From positions 1 through 21,222 of the IMG/VR virus record IMGVR_UViG_3300045941_000435: DNA of 21,222 nucleotides; one strand, given 5' to 3'. Under the pieces are notes generated by a model, which searched no databases, was not told the origin of the DNA, and saw nothing but the letters and a program-made list of their open reading frames with translations. Every line of letters starts with the position of its first letter. The first letter of the stretch is position 1. This document shows positions 4,639 to 11,427 of this stretch, in pieces. The position numbers and the translations under genes are program-made. The DNA comes from a virus.

Positions 4639-7114
4639 TCTGCCTCCTGCGGACCAGGCGCTCCTCGATGACTTGATCCAGCTGGTGGACAAGCCCTTAG
4701 CCTATGTCCACTGGGCCTTCCCGTGGGGCGAAGGAGAACTGGCGGGGGAGTCAGGGCCTGATACGTGGCAACGCGACGTGCTCCTGGACCTGGAGCAGCA
4801 GCTCAGAGTCACGGAGAGTAGCGTGCGGCTCGCGGTCTCGTCGGGCAATGGTATTGGCAAAGGGGCGCTGACGGCCTGGGTGGTGCAATGGTTCCTCGCC
4901 ACCAGACCCCAGTGTAAAGGGATTGTCACGGCCAACACGGCGGACCAGCTCTCTACCAAGACATGGGCCGAGGTGGCGAAATGGGTCAAGCTGTCGCGCG
5001 TCGGGCACTGGATGCACTGGCAGGCCACGAAGCTCTCCAGCATCTTTGCGCCAGAGACGTGGTTTATCAGTGCGCTGCCGTGGTCCAAAGACCGGCCGGA
5101 AGCGATGGCGGGGCTGCATGCGCCGTACGTCCTGGTCATTCTGGATGAGGCGAGCGCCATTCCTGACACGATCTGGGACACCTTAGAGGGCGCCATGACG
5201 ACGCATCGGGCCGTCTGGCTGGCGTTTGGTAACCCGACGCGCAATAGTGGCCGCTTTAAGGACGTCTTTCCGGGCGGGCTCTATGCGCATGAGTGGCGCA
5301 CCCGGCGGATTGATAGCCGTACCGCGAAGAAAGCGAACCGGGCACAGCATGAGCAGTGGATTGCTACTCGTGGCCTGGACTCGGACTTCGTCAAGATCCA
5401 CGTCTTAGGCGAGCATCCGCGTCAGTCCGAAGAGCAATTTATTGGCCAGGACATTATTGACGCAGCGCGTCAAAGAGACCAGGCGCCATTTCTGCATATG
5501 CCGATGATCCTCGGGGCGGATGTCGCGACCACGAACCGCAGCGTCCTGCTCGTGCGCCAGGGGGCCAAGATTCTCTGGCGGGGCGAGTACTGGGGGAAGA
5601 CACCGGGCGAGTGTGCGGCGCTGATCACCTCGACGATGGACCACTATGAGCCGGATGCCACGTTTGTGGATGCGGCGGGCCTCGGGGCGGGCATCTATGA
5701 CATGATCCGCCATACGAACCATTACGTCATTGCAGCCAATGGCGCCCATGCCGTGCCGGAGACTTTAAGTCTCCCCAACATGCCGAGCGACAAGGACATT
5801 TATTATAATATGCGCGCGTGTATGTGGGGGCGCATGAAAGACTGGCTGCGGGACGTGGGCACGTTGCCCCTGGAGTACACCGATCTCTCAAGAGAACTTC
5901 AGGAACCTCAATGGACGTATGCTGGAGCTAACAAAATCTTGTTAGAATCCAAGGAAGATATGCGTAGTAGGGGTGTCTCATCCCCAGACTGCTTCATTGC
6001 TGGAACGCTTGTTGATACCCCTGGCGGGCTGTGTCCTATCGAGAGCCTTCAGGTAGGAGATATGGTTGATACACCCATGGGACCGCGTGCTATTCTGCGG
6101 GTGTGGGTGACAGCAACAACCAGTCTCACTACAGCACATTTTTCCAACGGATCTTTCTTGACCGGAAAAGGTGCACATCACGTATTTACGTGGGATTGTG
6201 GATGGAAACGCCTTGATGCATTGTTATTAGTTAATAGAATAGAGACTAATAACACATGGAGGCGAATGTTATGGAAATTCCTCGCAAGATCATATACGCC
6301 GGTGAAACCTTTTGGCTTCAAACATCAGGTCGATACTATCAGTCAGGGCGACATAATGCGCCGGAGAGACTTTTACATCGGCGCATCTACACAGACCATT
6401 ATGGGCCTATTCCTGCGGGGTATGTGGTCCATCATGACAACGAGAATTGGCAAGACAACACACCGAGCAATCTTATCCTTAAACTGGATGAAGTCCATGG
6501 GCGTGAGCATATGCTCGAACGTATGGCGGACCCTGACTACCGGGCGAGAGCCTTGGAGGGGTTGGGCAAGGCCCAGCATGCCGCACGTGCCTGGCATAGT
6601 ACGCCAGAAGGGCTGGCATGGCATAGCGAGCATGGCAAAGCCTGCTGGGATGGTCGGGAGTCTGTGGCAGCAGTGTGTACGGTCTGCGGAACGGGCTTTG
6701 ACACCTACTTCCCTTCCCGTGCTAGGTTCTGCTCTAGGTCATGCATGCAGCGTGAAGGCTACCAGCGTGCCAAGACGAGTCATGGCATCTGTGAAATCTG
6801 CGGTGTGTCTTTTGTGGTCAATAAGTACCGGCGTCAGGCCTGTTGTTCCCGTAAATGTGGAAGTATCCTCCGGTGGCATGGCGGTTCCGGTCTACAATCT
6901 GACACTGGACGGTGACAACGTCTACTATGCCAACGGGGTGCTTGTGGCAAATTGTGCGGACAGCCTGTCACTCACCTTCTATGCCACCGTGCGTCCCAAG
7001 CGCGGCGTGGGCCTCAATGGGCATCAGCAGCAGTATGCGACACCAGCCGCCAGCCCGTTTGCGCCACGGGGCGGACCCCGGCAGCAGTTCGCGGGGGGTG
7101 GGTCGCGGCGATGA
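4601..7114 (+). CDS. terL: Terminase large subunit precursor with intein (837 aa; 516 aa after splicing)
   Basis: The packaging motor ATPase and nuclease. The Walker A-like loop SGNGIGKG is at residues 81-88, and Walker B with the catalytic Glu, VLVILDEA, at 177-184. The RNase H-like nuclease carries Asp307 in GADVAT, Asp357 in FVDAAG and the last acidic motif SPD/CADSLSLTF. An intein begins at Cys464, right after SPD, and ends at Asn784. The spliced protein would read SPDCADSLSLTF, the conserved form of this motif, and be of normal length (516 aa). The precursor is inactive until spliced because the catalytic motif is split. Bases 5880-5989, just before the intein, are more AT-rich than the rest of the gene. 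The last residues are Gly/Arg/Gln rich. Confidence 0.9.
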   Translation: MPTATTKPPKPASLPPADQALLDDLIQLVDKPLAYVHWAFPWGEGELAGESGPDTWQRDVLLDLEQQLRVTESSVRLAVSSGNGIGKGALTAWVVQWFLATRPQCKGIVTANTADQLSTKTWAEVAKWVKLSRVGHWMHWQATKLSSIFAPETWFISALPWSKDRPEAMAGLHAPYVLVILDEASAIPDTIWDTLEGAMTTHRAVWLAFGNPTRNSGRFKDVFPGGLYAHEWRTRRIDSRTAKKANRAQHEQWIATRGLDSDFVKIHVLGEHPRQSEEQFIGQDIIDAARQRDQAPFLHMPMILGADVATTNRSVLLVRQGAKILWRGEYWGKTPGECAALITSTMDHYEPDATFVDAAGLGAGIYDMIRHTNHYVIAANGAHAVPETLSLPNMPSDKDIYYNMRACMWGRMKDWLRDVGTLPLEYTDLSRELQEPQWTYAGANKILLESKEDMRSRGVSSPDCFIAGTLVDTPGGLCPIESLQVGDMVDTPMGPRAILRVWVTATTSLTTAHFSNGSFLTGKGAHHVFTWDCGWKRLDALLLVNRIETNNTWRRMLWKFLARSYTPVKPFGFKHQVDTISQGDIMRRRDFYIGASTQTIMGLFLRGMWSIMTTRIGKTTHRAILSLNWMKSMGVSICSNVWRTLTTGREPWRGWARPSMPHVPGIVRQKGWHGIASMAKPAGMVGSLWQQCVRSAERALTPTSLPVLGSALGHACSVKATSVPRRVMASVKSAVCLLWSISTGVRPVVPVNVEVSSGGMAVPVYNLTLDGDNVYYANGVLVANCADSLSLTFYATVRPKRGVGLNGHQQQYATPAASPFAPRGGPRQQFAGGGSRR
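6213..6240 (+). promoter_or_regulatory. Candidate promoter for the HNH gene inside the intein
   Basis: TTGATG (6213-6218), a 16-base spacer and TAGAAT (6235-6240) in the AT-rich N-terminal intein coding region, about 31 bases before the HNH start. The following bases TAATAACACATG (6247-6258) repeat exactly 12 bases of the array operator region. This is a prediction from consensus similarity only. Confidence 0.3.
6271..6915 (+). CDS. HNH homing endonuclease nested out of frame in the terL intein (214 aa)
   Basis: A probable DNA-cutting enzyme that would spread the intein. It is encoded in a different frame from terL (terL frame 2, this gene frame 1). GGAGG (6258-6262) lies 8 bases before the ATG at 6271. 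An in-frame ATG at 6256 has no such site, so 6271 is preferred. Residues 37-80 show the HNH core: HRRIYTDHYGPIPAG, then VVHHDNENWQDN with His54 and His55, Asn67 and His76. Two zinc-finger pairs follow: C136/C139 with C154/C158, and C174/C177 with C192/C196. The C-terminal 15 codons overlap the intein's final splicing block. Both frames appear to be used, because the terL frame remains open over the whole gene. Confidence 0.85.
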   Translation: MEIPRKIIYAGETFWLQTSGRYYQSGRHNAPERLLHRRIYTDHYGPIPAGYVVHHDNENWQDNTPSNLILKLDEVHGREHMLERMADPDYRARALEGLGKAQHAARAWHSTPEGLAWHSEHGKACWDGRESVAAVCTVCGTGFDTYFPSRARFCSRSCMQREGYQRAKTSHGICEICGVSFVVNKYRRQACCSRKCGSILRWHGGSGLQSDTGR

Positions 7115-7117
7115 GGG

Positions 7118-7237
7118 AGAAAAGGGGTCAAGAGTCAATAATTTGACGACACCATAACAATATATAGAACAAACATTTAGTTTTTGAGGGTGTCAAATTA
7201 GTCGGGGTAAACACTTTATTGAGAATGTCCCCTTTAT
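7118..7237. repeat. REP/MITE-like palindromic element between terL and the next gene
   Basis: An AT-rich 120-base stretch with nested inverted repeats. The outer arm AAAGGGG (7121-7127) pairs with CCCCTTT (7229-7235). The inner arm AATTTGACGACACC (7140-7153) pairs with GGTGTCAAATT (7189-7199) apart from a 3-base bulge. GAGTCAATAA on the left is matched by a related TTCTCAATAA on the opposite strand of the right arm. The pattern resembles, from memory, palindromic elements spread by IS200/REP-type transposases. No transposase is present, so it would be a non-autonomous copy. It contrasts in base composition with both neighbours. Confidence 0.55.
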
Positions 7238-7250
7238 TCTTAGGTGCATC

Positions 7251-7436
7251 GTGCCAGCAACAACAGAGAAACAACAACACTTTATGCAGATGGTGCAAGC
7301 TGTGAAAGCAGGTCATGACATCAAGGGAGTCTCGAAGGAGACCACGGGCAAGCTCCACCAAGCGGCCAATAGTATGAGTGATAAGCAACTGAAGGACTTT
7401 AGTCACGTGGCGAAAAAGCCCCAGAAAGGGTATTGA
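7251..7436 (+). CDS. DUF3008-like small protein (61 aa)
   Basis: The sequence MPATTEKQQHFMQMVQAVKA followed by KGVSKETTGKLHQAANSMSD and DFSHVAKK fits the DUF3008 pattern: MPA.S..QQ.FMGMV at the N-terminus, then KAAKSMS.KD..DFA. The function of that family is unknown; members are about 60 aa and basic and occur in phages and bacteria. Here it starts with GTG at 7251, with a weak AGGTG before it, just beyond the palindromic element. The MPA start matches the family, which supports the GTG. Confidence 0.7.
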   Translation: MPATTEKQQHFMQMVQAVKAGHDIKGVSKETTGKLHQAANSMSDKQLKDFSHVAKKPQKGY

Positions 7437-7439
7437 GCC

Positions 7440-7670
7440 ATGCCCCGGCGCCCGGCTCAGGGTATGACCTATGTGGTTGCGGGCAAGCTCTATACGCTGT
7501 GTGGGGTCACGCTGCGGTACACGCTGGCGTGCTGGCGGTGCACCGAGGTGAACGTGCAGGACGTGCGGCTGCCGGCGGGGCGCGAGGTGCCCTTGGGCAC
7601 ACTTCCCCCAGGGTGGCAGGTGGTCGAGGGGAAGCCGATCTGTCCGCAGCACAGCGTGCAGGTGAGCTAG
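7440..7670 (+). CDS. Hypothetical small protein with possible zinc site (76 aa)
   Basis: It follows the previous stop by three bases. It begins MPRRPAQGMTYVVAGKLYTL, then CGVTLRYTLACWRCTEVNV with a CxxC pair (residues about 31-34) and near the end CPQH. Two Cys plus a Cys/His pair could bind one zinc. The residue pattern LPPGWQVVEGKPICPQH recalls the short domains many phages carry with a GW...G...CP..H ending. No firm family. A 94-codon frame overlapping in another phase (7433-7717) looks less protein-like and was dropped. Confidence 0.5.
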   Translation: MPRRPAQGMTYVVAGKLYTLCGVTLRYTLACWRCTEVNVQDVRLPAGREVPLGTLPPGWQVVEGKPICPQHSVQVS

Positions 7671-7671
7671 G

Positions 7672-7956
7672 ATGTTTCGTGTCCACTGGAAAACCGAAGT
7701 GTCCGTTCCCGAACTGAAGCTTTTGCTGGCCGAGCTGCGCCAGTTGAAGGAGGGTGTGATGGCTGGGTTAGAAGGACTGCATCAAGCGTTAGATGGGCTC
7801 GCCGAGCGGATTGCCCAAGAGATCGAGCAATGGGGCCAACAGCATATGATTGACCCGGCGGAGGTGGCTGTCCTGACTGAGCGCATCAACGGGATGGCGC
7901 AGCAGGTCCGGGACATTATCCCTGGGGACCCCGTGGAGGAGGAGCCGCCCGCGTAG
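7672..7956 (+). CDS. Coiled-coil hypothetical protein (94 aa)
   Basis: The ATG comes one base after the preceding stop. Residues 1-12 (MFRVHWKTEVSV) form a short strand. Residues about 13-80 are almost entirely helical with heptad-like Leu spacing (LKLLLAELRQLKEGVMAGLE, then LAERIAQEIEQW and TERINGMAQQVRDI), so a coiled-coil oligomer is likely. The tail is acidic and Pro-rich (PGDPVEEEPPA). Phages often carry such small coiled-coil proteins near head genes. No specific function can be assigned. Confidence 0.5.
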   Translation: MFRVHWKTEVSVPELKLLLAELRQLKEGVMAGLEGLHQALDGLAERIAQEIEQWGQQHMIDPAEVAVLTERINGMAQQVRDIIPGDPVEEEPPA

Positions 7957-7979
7957 CATCGTCGTTGCGTCACAATTCT

Positions 7980-8088
7980 ATACGCCGCGCTCTCCCTGGA
8001 CTTGCTCCCCAGGCCGAGGCGCACCGTGAGGGCCAACGTGGATCGATCCCCATTGTTGGCCTTTTGTGTTTCTGGGGGCGCGGCGTAT
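7980..8088 (+). ncRNA. Candidate structured RNA or closed inverted-repeat element
   Basis: ATACGCCGCGC (7980-7990) and GCGCGGCGTAT (8078-8088) are a perfect 11-base inverted repeat enclosing about 87 bases. Inside are a small hairpin CCTGG/CCAGG (7995-8013) and the terminator hairpin (8031-8061). The whole intergenic region could fold as one closed, multi-branched structure. It lies just before the ribosome site of the 8106 gene. No known RNA family is recognised. Confidence 0.35.
8031..8071 (+). terminator. Intrinsic terminator
   Basis: GGCCAAC (8031-8037) pairs with GTTGGCC (8055-8061), extended inward by GTGG with CCAT. It is followed by TTTTGTGTTT. It would end transcripts from the terL to 7956 block, partly separating it from the portal block. 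Confidence 0.6.
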
Positions 8089-8105
8089 GGACCAAAGGAG
8101 TCAGT

Positions 8106-8363
8106 ATGCCTACCGCTGAACACCAGGCCGCGGCGGCGCTCGTGAATCAGGCGCTCAGTCAGCTGATGGTCTATCTTCAGGCGATTGCGCATGCCAAGCA
8201 GGACGGCATCAGCGACATGGAGAAGTGGATGCTCGCCATGCAGGGGGCGACCATGGCGTCGTCACTGGCCATGCCGTTTATGTTGGCACCCAAGGAGGTG
8301 CTCGCGGTGATGCCCCAGATAGCGCCCTATGTACGGGTGGTGCTGCCGGGAGGGTTAGCCTAG
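8106..8363 (+). CDS. Hypothetical small helical protein (85 aa)
   Basis: The ATG at 8106 has AAGGAG 5 bases before it. The frame is open from 7965, but that part is the structured intergenic element, so the short form is chosen. The protein begins MPTAEHQAAAALVNQALSQL and has two predicted amphipathic helices up to residue about 45. After MEKWMLAMQGATM comes a moderately hydrophobic stretch (SSLAMPFMLAPKEVLAVMPQ). It could be a small membrane-associated or head accessory protein. No family recognised. Confidence 0.5.
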   Translation: MPTAEHQAAAALVNQALSQLMVYLQAIAHAKQDGISDMEKWMLAMQGATMASSLAMPFMLAPKEVLAVMPQIAPYVRVVLPGGLA

Positions 8364-8771
8364 ATGGCCTGGATTGACCGAGAAGCCGTATTACGCCTGA
8401 TTGATGAGCAGTTCGCGGGGGTCCAGCAGGATCGCACGCGGCCTGATTCGCGATGGGTGCGGCGGTCGGACGAGGCATTAGACGCCGTGGAGCGATGCTT
8501 GCGTGCGTTGCAGAGTCAGGTCGAGGGGCTTTCGGGAACGGCGCACGGGCCGCATGCCACCCAGGAACAGGCCCGGTTGGGGCGGTATCTCGCAACGAGA
8601 TGGGCGGGGCATGGGACACAGAACACGGTGGATTTGGCGCTGGCCGTGATGGAGGAACATCGCCACTGCCGGGATCTCGAGGAGTTGGGACTGGTGGGGC
8701 ATGACCCGGCGTGTCGATGCCTCTGGCAGTGTGAAGGCAAGCACAAAGAGCAGACAGGAGTGTACTACTGA
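8364..8771 (+). CDS. Hypothetical protein (135 aa)
   Basis: The ATG directly follows the previous stop (TAGATG). Residues 1-60 are helical and charged (MAWIDREAVLRLIDEQFAGV). The C-terminal third contains HRHCRDLEELG and HDPACRCLWQCEGKH, with four Cys and several His within 35 residues, a possible metal-binding site. It is co-translated with the next gene through a TGATG overlap at 8769-8773. It is unlike any family I know. Confidence 0.45.
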   Translation: MAWIDREAVLRLIDEQFAGVQQDRTRPDSRWVRRSDEALDAVERCLRALQSQVEGLSGTAHGPHATQEQARLGRYLATRWAGHGTQNTVDLALAVMEEHRHCRDLEELGLVGHDPACRCLWQCEGKHKEQTGVYY

Positions 8772-9019
8772 TGCGCCTGTCCTACGCAGAACGAACGCTC
8801 CGGCGTCTGAGTCGTGCGGCACGGATGGTAGCCCTCCGGCAGTTGGGACCCAGTTATGCTGCGATTGGGCGGCTCGAGGGATTGTCGCCGCAGTATGTCT
8901 GGACGCAAGTGGAAGCGTATGCCCGGCTCGCACGCAGGAATGAGGAGAATGTGGTGTGGGATGCGCGACGCAAGGGAGATAGCCTAGATGTCCACGGCCT
9001 ATGCCTTTGGCCCGATTGA
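8771..9019 (+). CDS. Small helix-turn-helix protein (82 aa)
   Basis: Residues about 12-52 (LSRAARMVALRQLGPSYAAI then GRLEGLSPQYVWTQVEAYAR) fit a helix-turn-helix of the sigma-region-4 or LuxR/Trp-repressor kind: helix, SYAAIGRLEG turn, and SPQYVWTQV as recognition helix. The protein is Arg-rich and probably binds DNA. It overlaps the stop of the gene before (TGATG) and the first 32 bases of the portal gene. A late-gene or packaging regulator is possible; this is inference. Confidence 0.5.
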   Translation: MRLSYAERTLRRLSRAARMVALRQLGPSYAAIGRLEGLSPQYVWTQVEAYARLARRNEENVVWDARRKGDSLDVHGLCLWPD

Positions 9020-10718
9020 CACGTACGCGGCGACGCCGGGCACCAGTGACAGCAAGGTCACCCGCCTCCTCCAGCGCCATAACGAACTGCTGGCGCAGCG
9101 CACCTTGCACGATAACGTGTGGCAGGACATCCTCGAGCTGATGCTGCCGGGTGCGGCCGACATTACCCGCTTTCGGGCGCCGGGCCAGTCCCGCACCGAT
9201 AAGCTCTTTGACACCACCGCCATTCTCGCCAGTCAGACGCTTGCCGCCAATCTCATGGGCAGTGTCACGAATCAGGCGATTACCTGGGCGAAGCTTGGCT
9301 TCCGCAATAGTCAGTTGAAGGATAGCCAGGCCGTCAGTACGTGGCTCAGTACCGTCGATGACATTATGATGGCGGCCTACAACGCCTCGAACTTCTACCA
9401 GGCGGCGCACACCTTTTACCTCAACCTGGCGATCTTTGGCACGGCGGCGATGTACGTGGGCCAAGTCGAGCAGCTGGGGCGCCAGGGCCAGGCGGAGTTG
9501 TTCCTCCGCTTCCAGACCTTGTCCACCGGCCACTACACCATTGCCGAGAACCATTTTGGCAAAGTCGATACGCTGTTTCACACGTTTACCTTAACCCCCC
9601 GGCAAGCCCGCCAGAAGTTTGGCGAGGTGCAAATCAGCCGCCAGTTGCGGGAGCAAGCCCGCAATCCCAGTGAGATGGACCGGCCGAAGCGCTTTGTGCA
9701 CTGCGTCTATCCCCGGGCCGATGTCGTGGCCGGCAAGCTCGGCAATCGCAACATGCCCTTTGCCGAGACCTACATCGAGGTGGATGCCCGGCATATCTGC
9801 TGGGAAAGCGGGTATGAGGAGTTTCCGTTCCTCGTGTCGCGCTGGGAGACCGTGGGCGATACGCCGTATGGTTTTGGGCCGGGGCACATGGCCTTGCCCG
9901 ATGTCCGCACGCTGAACACGCTGCGCGAATTGATGCTGTTGCAGTTGGAATTGTGGGTGCAGCCACCCCTGACCGCGCTGGAGGAGGCGGTGGTGGGGGC
10001 GATCAGCCTGGAGTCGCTGGCGGTCAATACGGTACGCCAGGACGGGGCGCTCAAGCCGATTGACCTGGGTGGGCGGCCGGATCAGGTGCGCATCGAAGAG
10101 GCCATGCTCCAGAAGGCCATTCGGGACCTGTTCTATGCCGATGCGCTCCAGGGCTTGCCGCCGGCCGAGGCCTCGACCATGACGGCCTTTGAGGTGGCGC
10201 AGCGGGTGGAGATGATGCAGCGGCTCATGGGGCCGGCGTTTACGCGGCTGCTCAGTGAGATGTTGGACCCGTTGGCAGATCGGGTCTTTGGGCTGCTGTG
10301 GCGGGGTGGGGTGTTTCCGCCGGTGCCCCGGGAAGTCGTGCGGGCGGCGCAGCAGAACCAGGGGCAGTTGGATGTGGAGTATGAAGGACCGCTGGCGCGG
10401 GCGCAGCGGGGGGTGGAAGTCAAGGCCATTAGTGAGAGTTTGGCCGTGGCGGGGCAGATCGTCGGCTTGACGCAAAGCTTGGCGATTCTGGATAATATTG
10501 ATCTCGACCTGGCGTGGCGGATTGTGACCGAGGCGAATGGCACGCCACGGGAAATCATCAAAGATACGGCGCAGGTGGAGCAGCTGCGGCAACTCCGTGC
10601 CCAGCAGCAGGCGGAGCAAGCGCAGCTCGCGATGCAGGCGCAGCAGGCGGAGAGCTTAGGAAAGGCGGCACCGATGATGAAGGCTGTCAATGAGATGGGG
10701 AGTATGGCCGCAGCATGA
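8988..10718 (+). CDS. Head-to-tail connector (portal) protein, T7 gp8-like (576 aa)
   Basis: A dodecameric ring at one head vertex through which DNA is packaged and ejected and to which the short tail attaches. Length and features fit the podovirus head-tail connector family (T7 gp8 type, usually 500-580 aa). The N-terminal helix TRLLQRHNELLAQRTLHDNV precedes a wing domain with TTAILASQTLAANLMGSVTN near residues 76-95. LSTGHYTIAENHFGKVDTLF and then FTLTPRQARQKFG fall near residues 178-210. The C-terminal crown is a Gln/Ala-rich helix (QLRAQQQAEQAQLAMQAQQA). AAGGGAGA precedes the ATG. It overlaps the preceding gene by 32 bases and the next start by 4 (ATGA). Confidence 0.9.
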   Translation: MSTAYAFGPIDTYAATPGTSDSKVTRLLQRHNELLAQRTLHDNVWQDILELMLPGAADITRFRAPGQSRTDKLFDTTAILASQTLAANLMGSVTNQAITWAKLGFRNSQLKDSQAVSTWLSTVDDIMMAAYNASNFYQAAHTFYLNLAIFGTAAMYVGQVEQLGRQGQAELFLRFQTLSTGHYTIAENHFGKVDTLFHTFTLTPRQARQKFGEVQISRQLREQARNPSEMDRPKRFVHCVYPRADVVAGKLGNRNMPFAETYIEVDARHICWESGYEEFPFLVSRWETVGDTPYGFGPGHMALPDVRTLNTLRELMLLQLELWVQPPLTALEEAVVGAISLESLAVNTVRQDGALKPIDLGGRPDQVRIEEAMLQKAIRDLFYADALQGLPPAEASTMTAFEVAQRVEMMQRLMGPAFTRLLSEMLDPLADRVFGLLWRGGVFPPVPREVVRAAQQNQGQLDVEYEGPLARAQRGVEVKAISESLAVAGQIVGLTQSLAILDNIDLDLAWRIVTEANGTPREIIKDTAQVEQLRQLRAQQQAEQAQLAMQAQQAESLGKAAPMMKAVNEMGSMAAA

Positions 10719-10894
10719 CCCAAGACACCCCTAGTCAGGACCTGCTCGCCATGCTAGACGCCGATGCCTATGCCTCCTGGCAATTTTTTCCGTTGGTTTG
10801 TCTGGATGGGGCGTTTACGCTCGAAAAGCTGGAAGCTTTTGTGGCCGCCTGGCGGGCCTATGAAGACACGAAACAGAAGGAACAGCCCTCATGA
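10715..10894 (+). CDS. Small hypothetical protein (59 aa)
   Basis: A short frame starting on the ATG that overlaps the portal stop (ATGA). It reads MTQDTPSQDLLAMLDADAYA, then SWQFFPLVCLDGAFTLEKLE and a helix ending in DTKQKEQPS. It overlaps the next start codon by 4 bases (ATGA). These tight overlaps on both sides argue that it is translated. Acidic N-terminus, one helix, no family recognised. Confidence 0.6.
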   Translation: MTQDTPSQDLLAMLDADAYASWQFFPLVCLDGAFTLEKLEAFVAAWRAYEDTKQKEQPS

Positions 10895-11091
10895 CTTTAG
10901 CGACCGACTTGATTGCCCAGGTGCAGGGGCATCTAGCGACGTCGGGGCAGAACCTGCCCTTGTGTTACGTGGACCCGGTCACGGGGGAGCGGTGCCCGGT
11001 GGTCGTGCGGCATCGGATTGCCCGGGAGGCGGGGAACCCGTTTGTGTACCTCGAACTGGTGCCGCTCCGCCCGGTGGCGGTCGTGGAGTAG
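10891..11091 (+). CDS. Small hypothetical protein (66 aa)
   Basis: The ATG at 10891 overlaps the preceding stop. It reads MTLATDLIAQVQGHLATSGQ, a short helix, then LCYVDPVTGERCPVVVRHRI and ends in beta-like VYLELVPLRPVAVVE. The CYVDPVTGERC stretch could be a beta-hairpin with paired cysteines. It is part of the string of overlapping small genes behind the portal. No function can be assigned. Confidence 0.5.
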   Translation: MTLATDLIAQVQGHLATSGQNLPLCYVDPVTGERCPVVVRHRIAREAGNPFVYLELVPLRPVAVVE

Positions 11092-11094
11092 CCG

Positions 11095-11427
11095 ATGGAC
11101 TCCCCTGGCGTCAATCCGCAGCGGCTGCTCAGTCGGGAGGGCCAGGCGCAGTGGCTGCGGGCCGAGGCCCAGCGCGAGAAGCTGCAAGAGCATGCGCGGT
11201 ATCTGGCGGCGCTCCAGCATCTGCTGAGTGATCCGTCGTTTGACGTGGTCCTCCGGCACTGGTTTCAGGTGCTCTTTCTCAGTGGCGACATGGGGGCGGA
11301 GACGGGGGACGGGCTGTTACCAGGGACGGGGGACGGGGAACAACGGTTCTTTTGGCAGGTGTTACGCGACTTGCGCCAGGCGGGCGCGATGCAGGCCCAG
11401 TTAGCACGACAAGGGGTGACAGGATGA
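11095..11427 (+). CDS. Hypothetical protein, weakly Bbp19-like (110 aa)
   Basis: The ATG lies three bases after the preceding stop. Residues 1-45 are a charged helix (QAQWLRAEAQREKLQEHARY). SDPSFDVVLRHWFQVLFLSG and QRFFWQVLRDLRQAG flank a Gly/Asp insert. The two halves recall, weakly, the Bbp19-type phage domain, where the residues between are a short loop. The insert is built from a duplicated 13-base unit GACGGGGGACGGG (11301-11313 and 11325-11337), giving TGDG twice, and is unusually G-rich. Confidence 0.45.
   Translation: MDSPGVNPQRLLSREGQAQWLRAEAQREKLQEHARYLAALQHLLSDPSFDVVLRHWFQVLFLSGDMGAETGDGLLPGTGDGEQRFFWQVLRDLRQAGAMQAQLARQGVTG

Larger units (their letters stand above)
5990..6952 (+). 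mobile_element. Intein in the terminase nuclease motif, carrying an out-of-frame HNH gene
   Basis: A 321-codon insertion. The N-terminal splicing block starts CFIAGTLVDTPGGLCPIESL (nucleophile Cys1). A block-B-like region is GAHHVFTWDCGWKRLDAL. The C-terminal part has VYNLTLDGDNVYYANGV and ends VLVAN before the +1 Cys of the extein. The penultimate residue is Ala, where His is usual. The splicing blocks take up roughly codons 1-90 and the last 28 or so. The roughly 205 codons between are the alternative-frame translation of an HNH gene and do not look like protein in this frame, yet hold no stop codon. Confidence 0.85.

Noticed and set aside
5990-6952. Group I intron instead of an intein
   Set aside because: The reading frame is continuous, and Cys1, block-B-like, VYNLTLDGDN and the final Asn/+1 Cys fit protein splicing.
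8478-10619. Long minus-strand frames opposite the portal and the genes before it
   Set aside because: Shadow frames of a clear portal gene; no ribosome site and biased composition.
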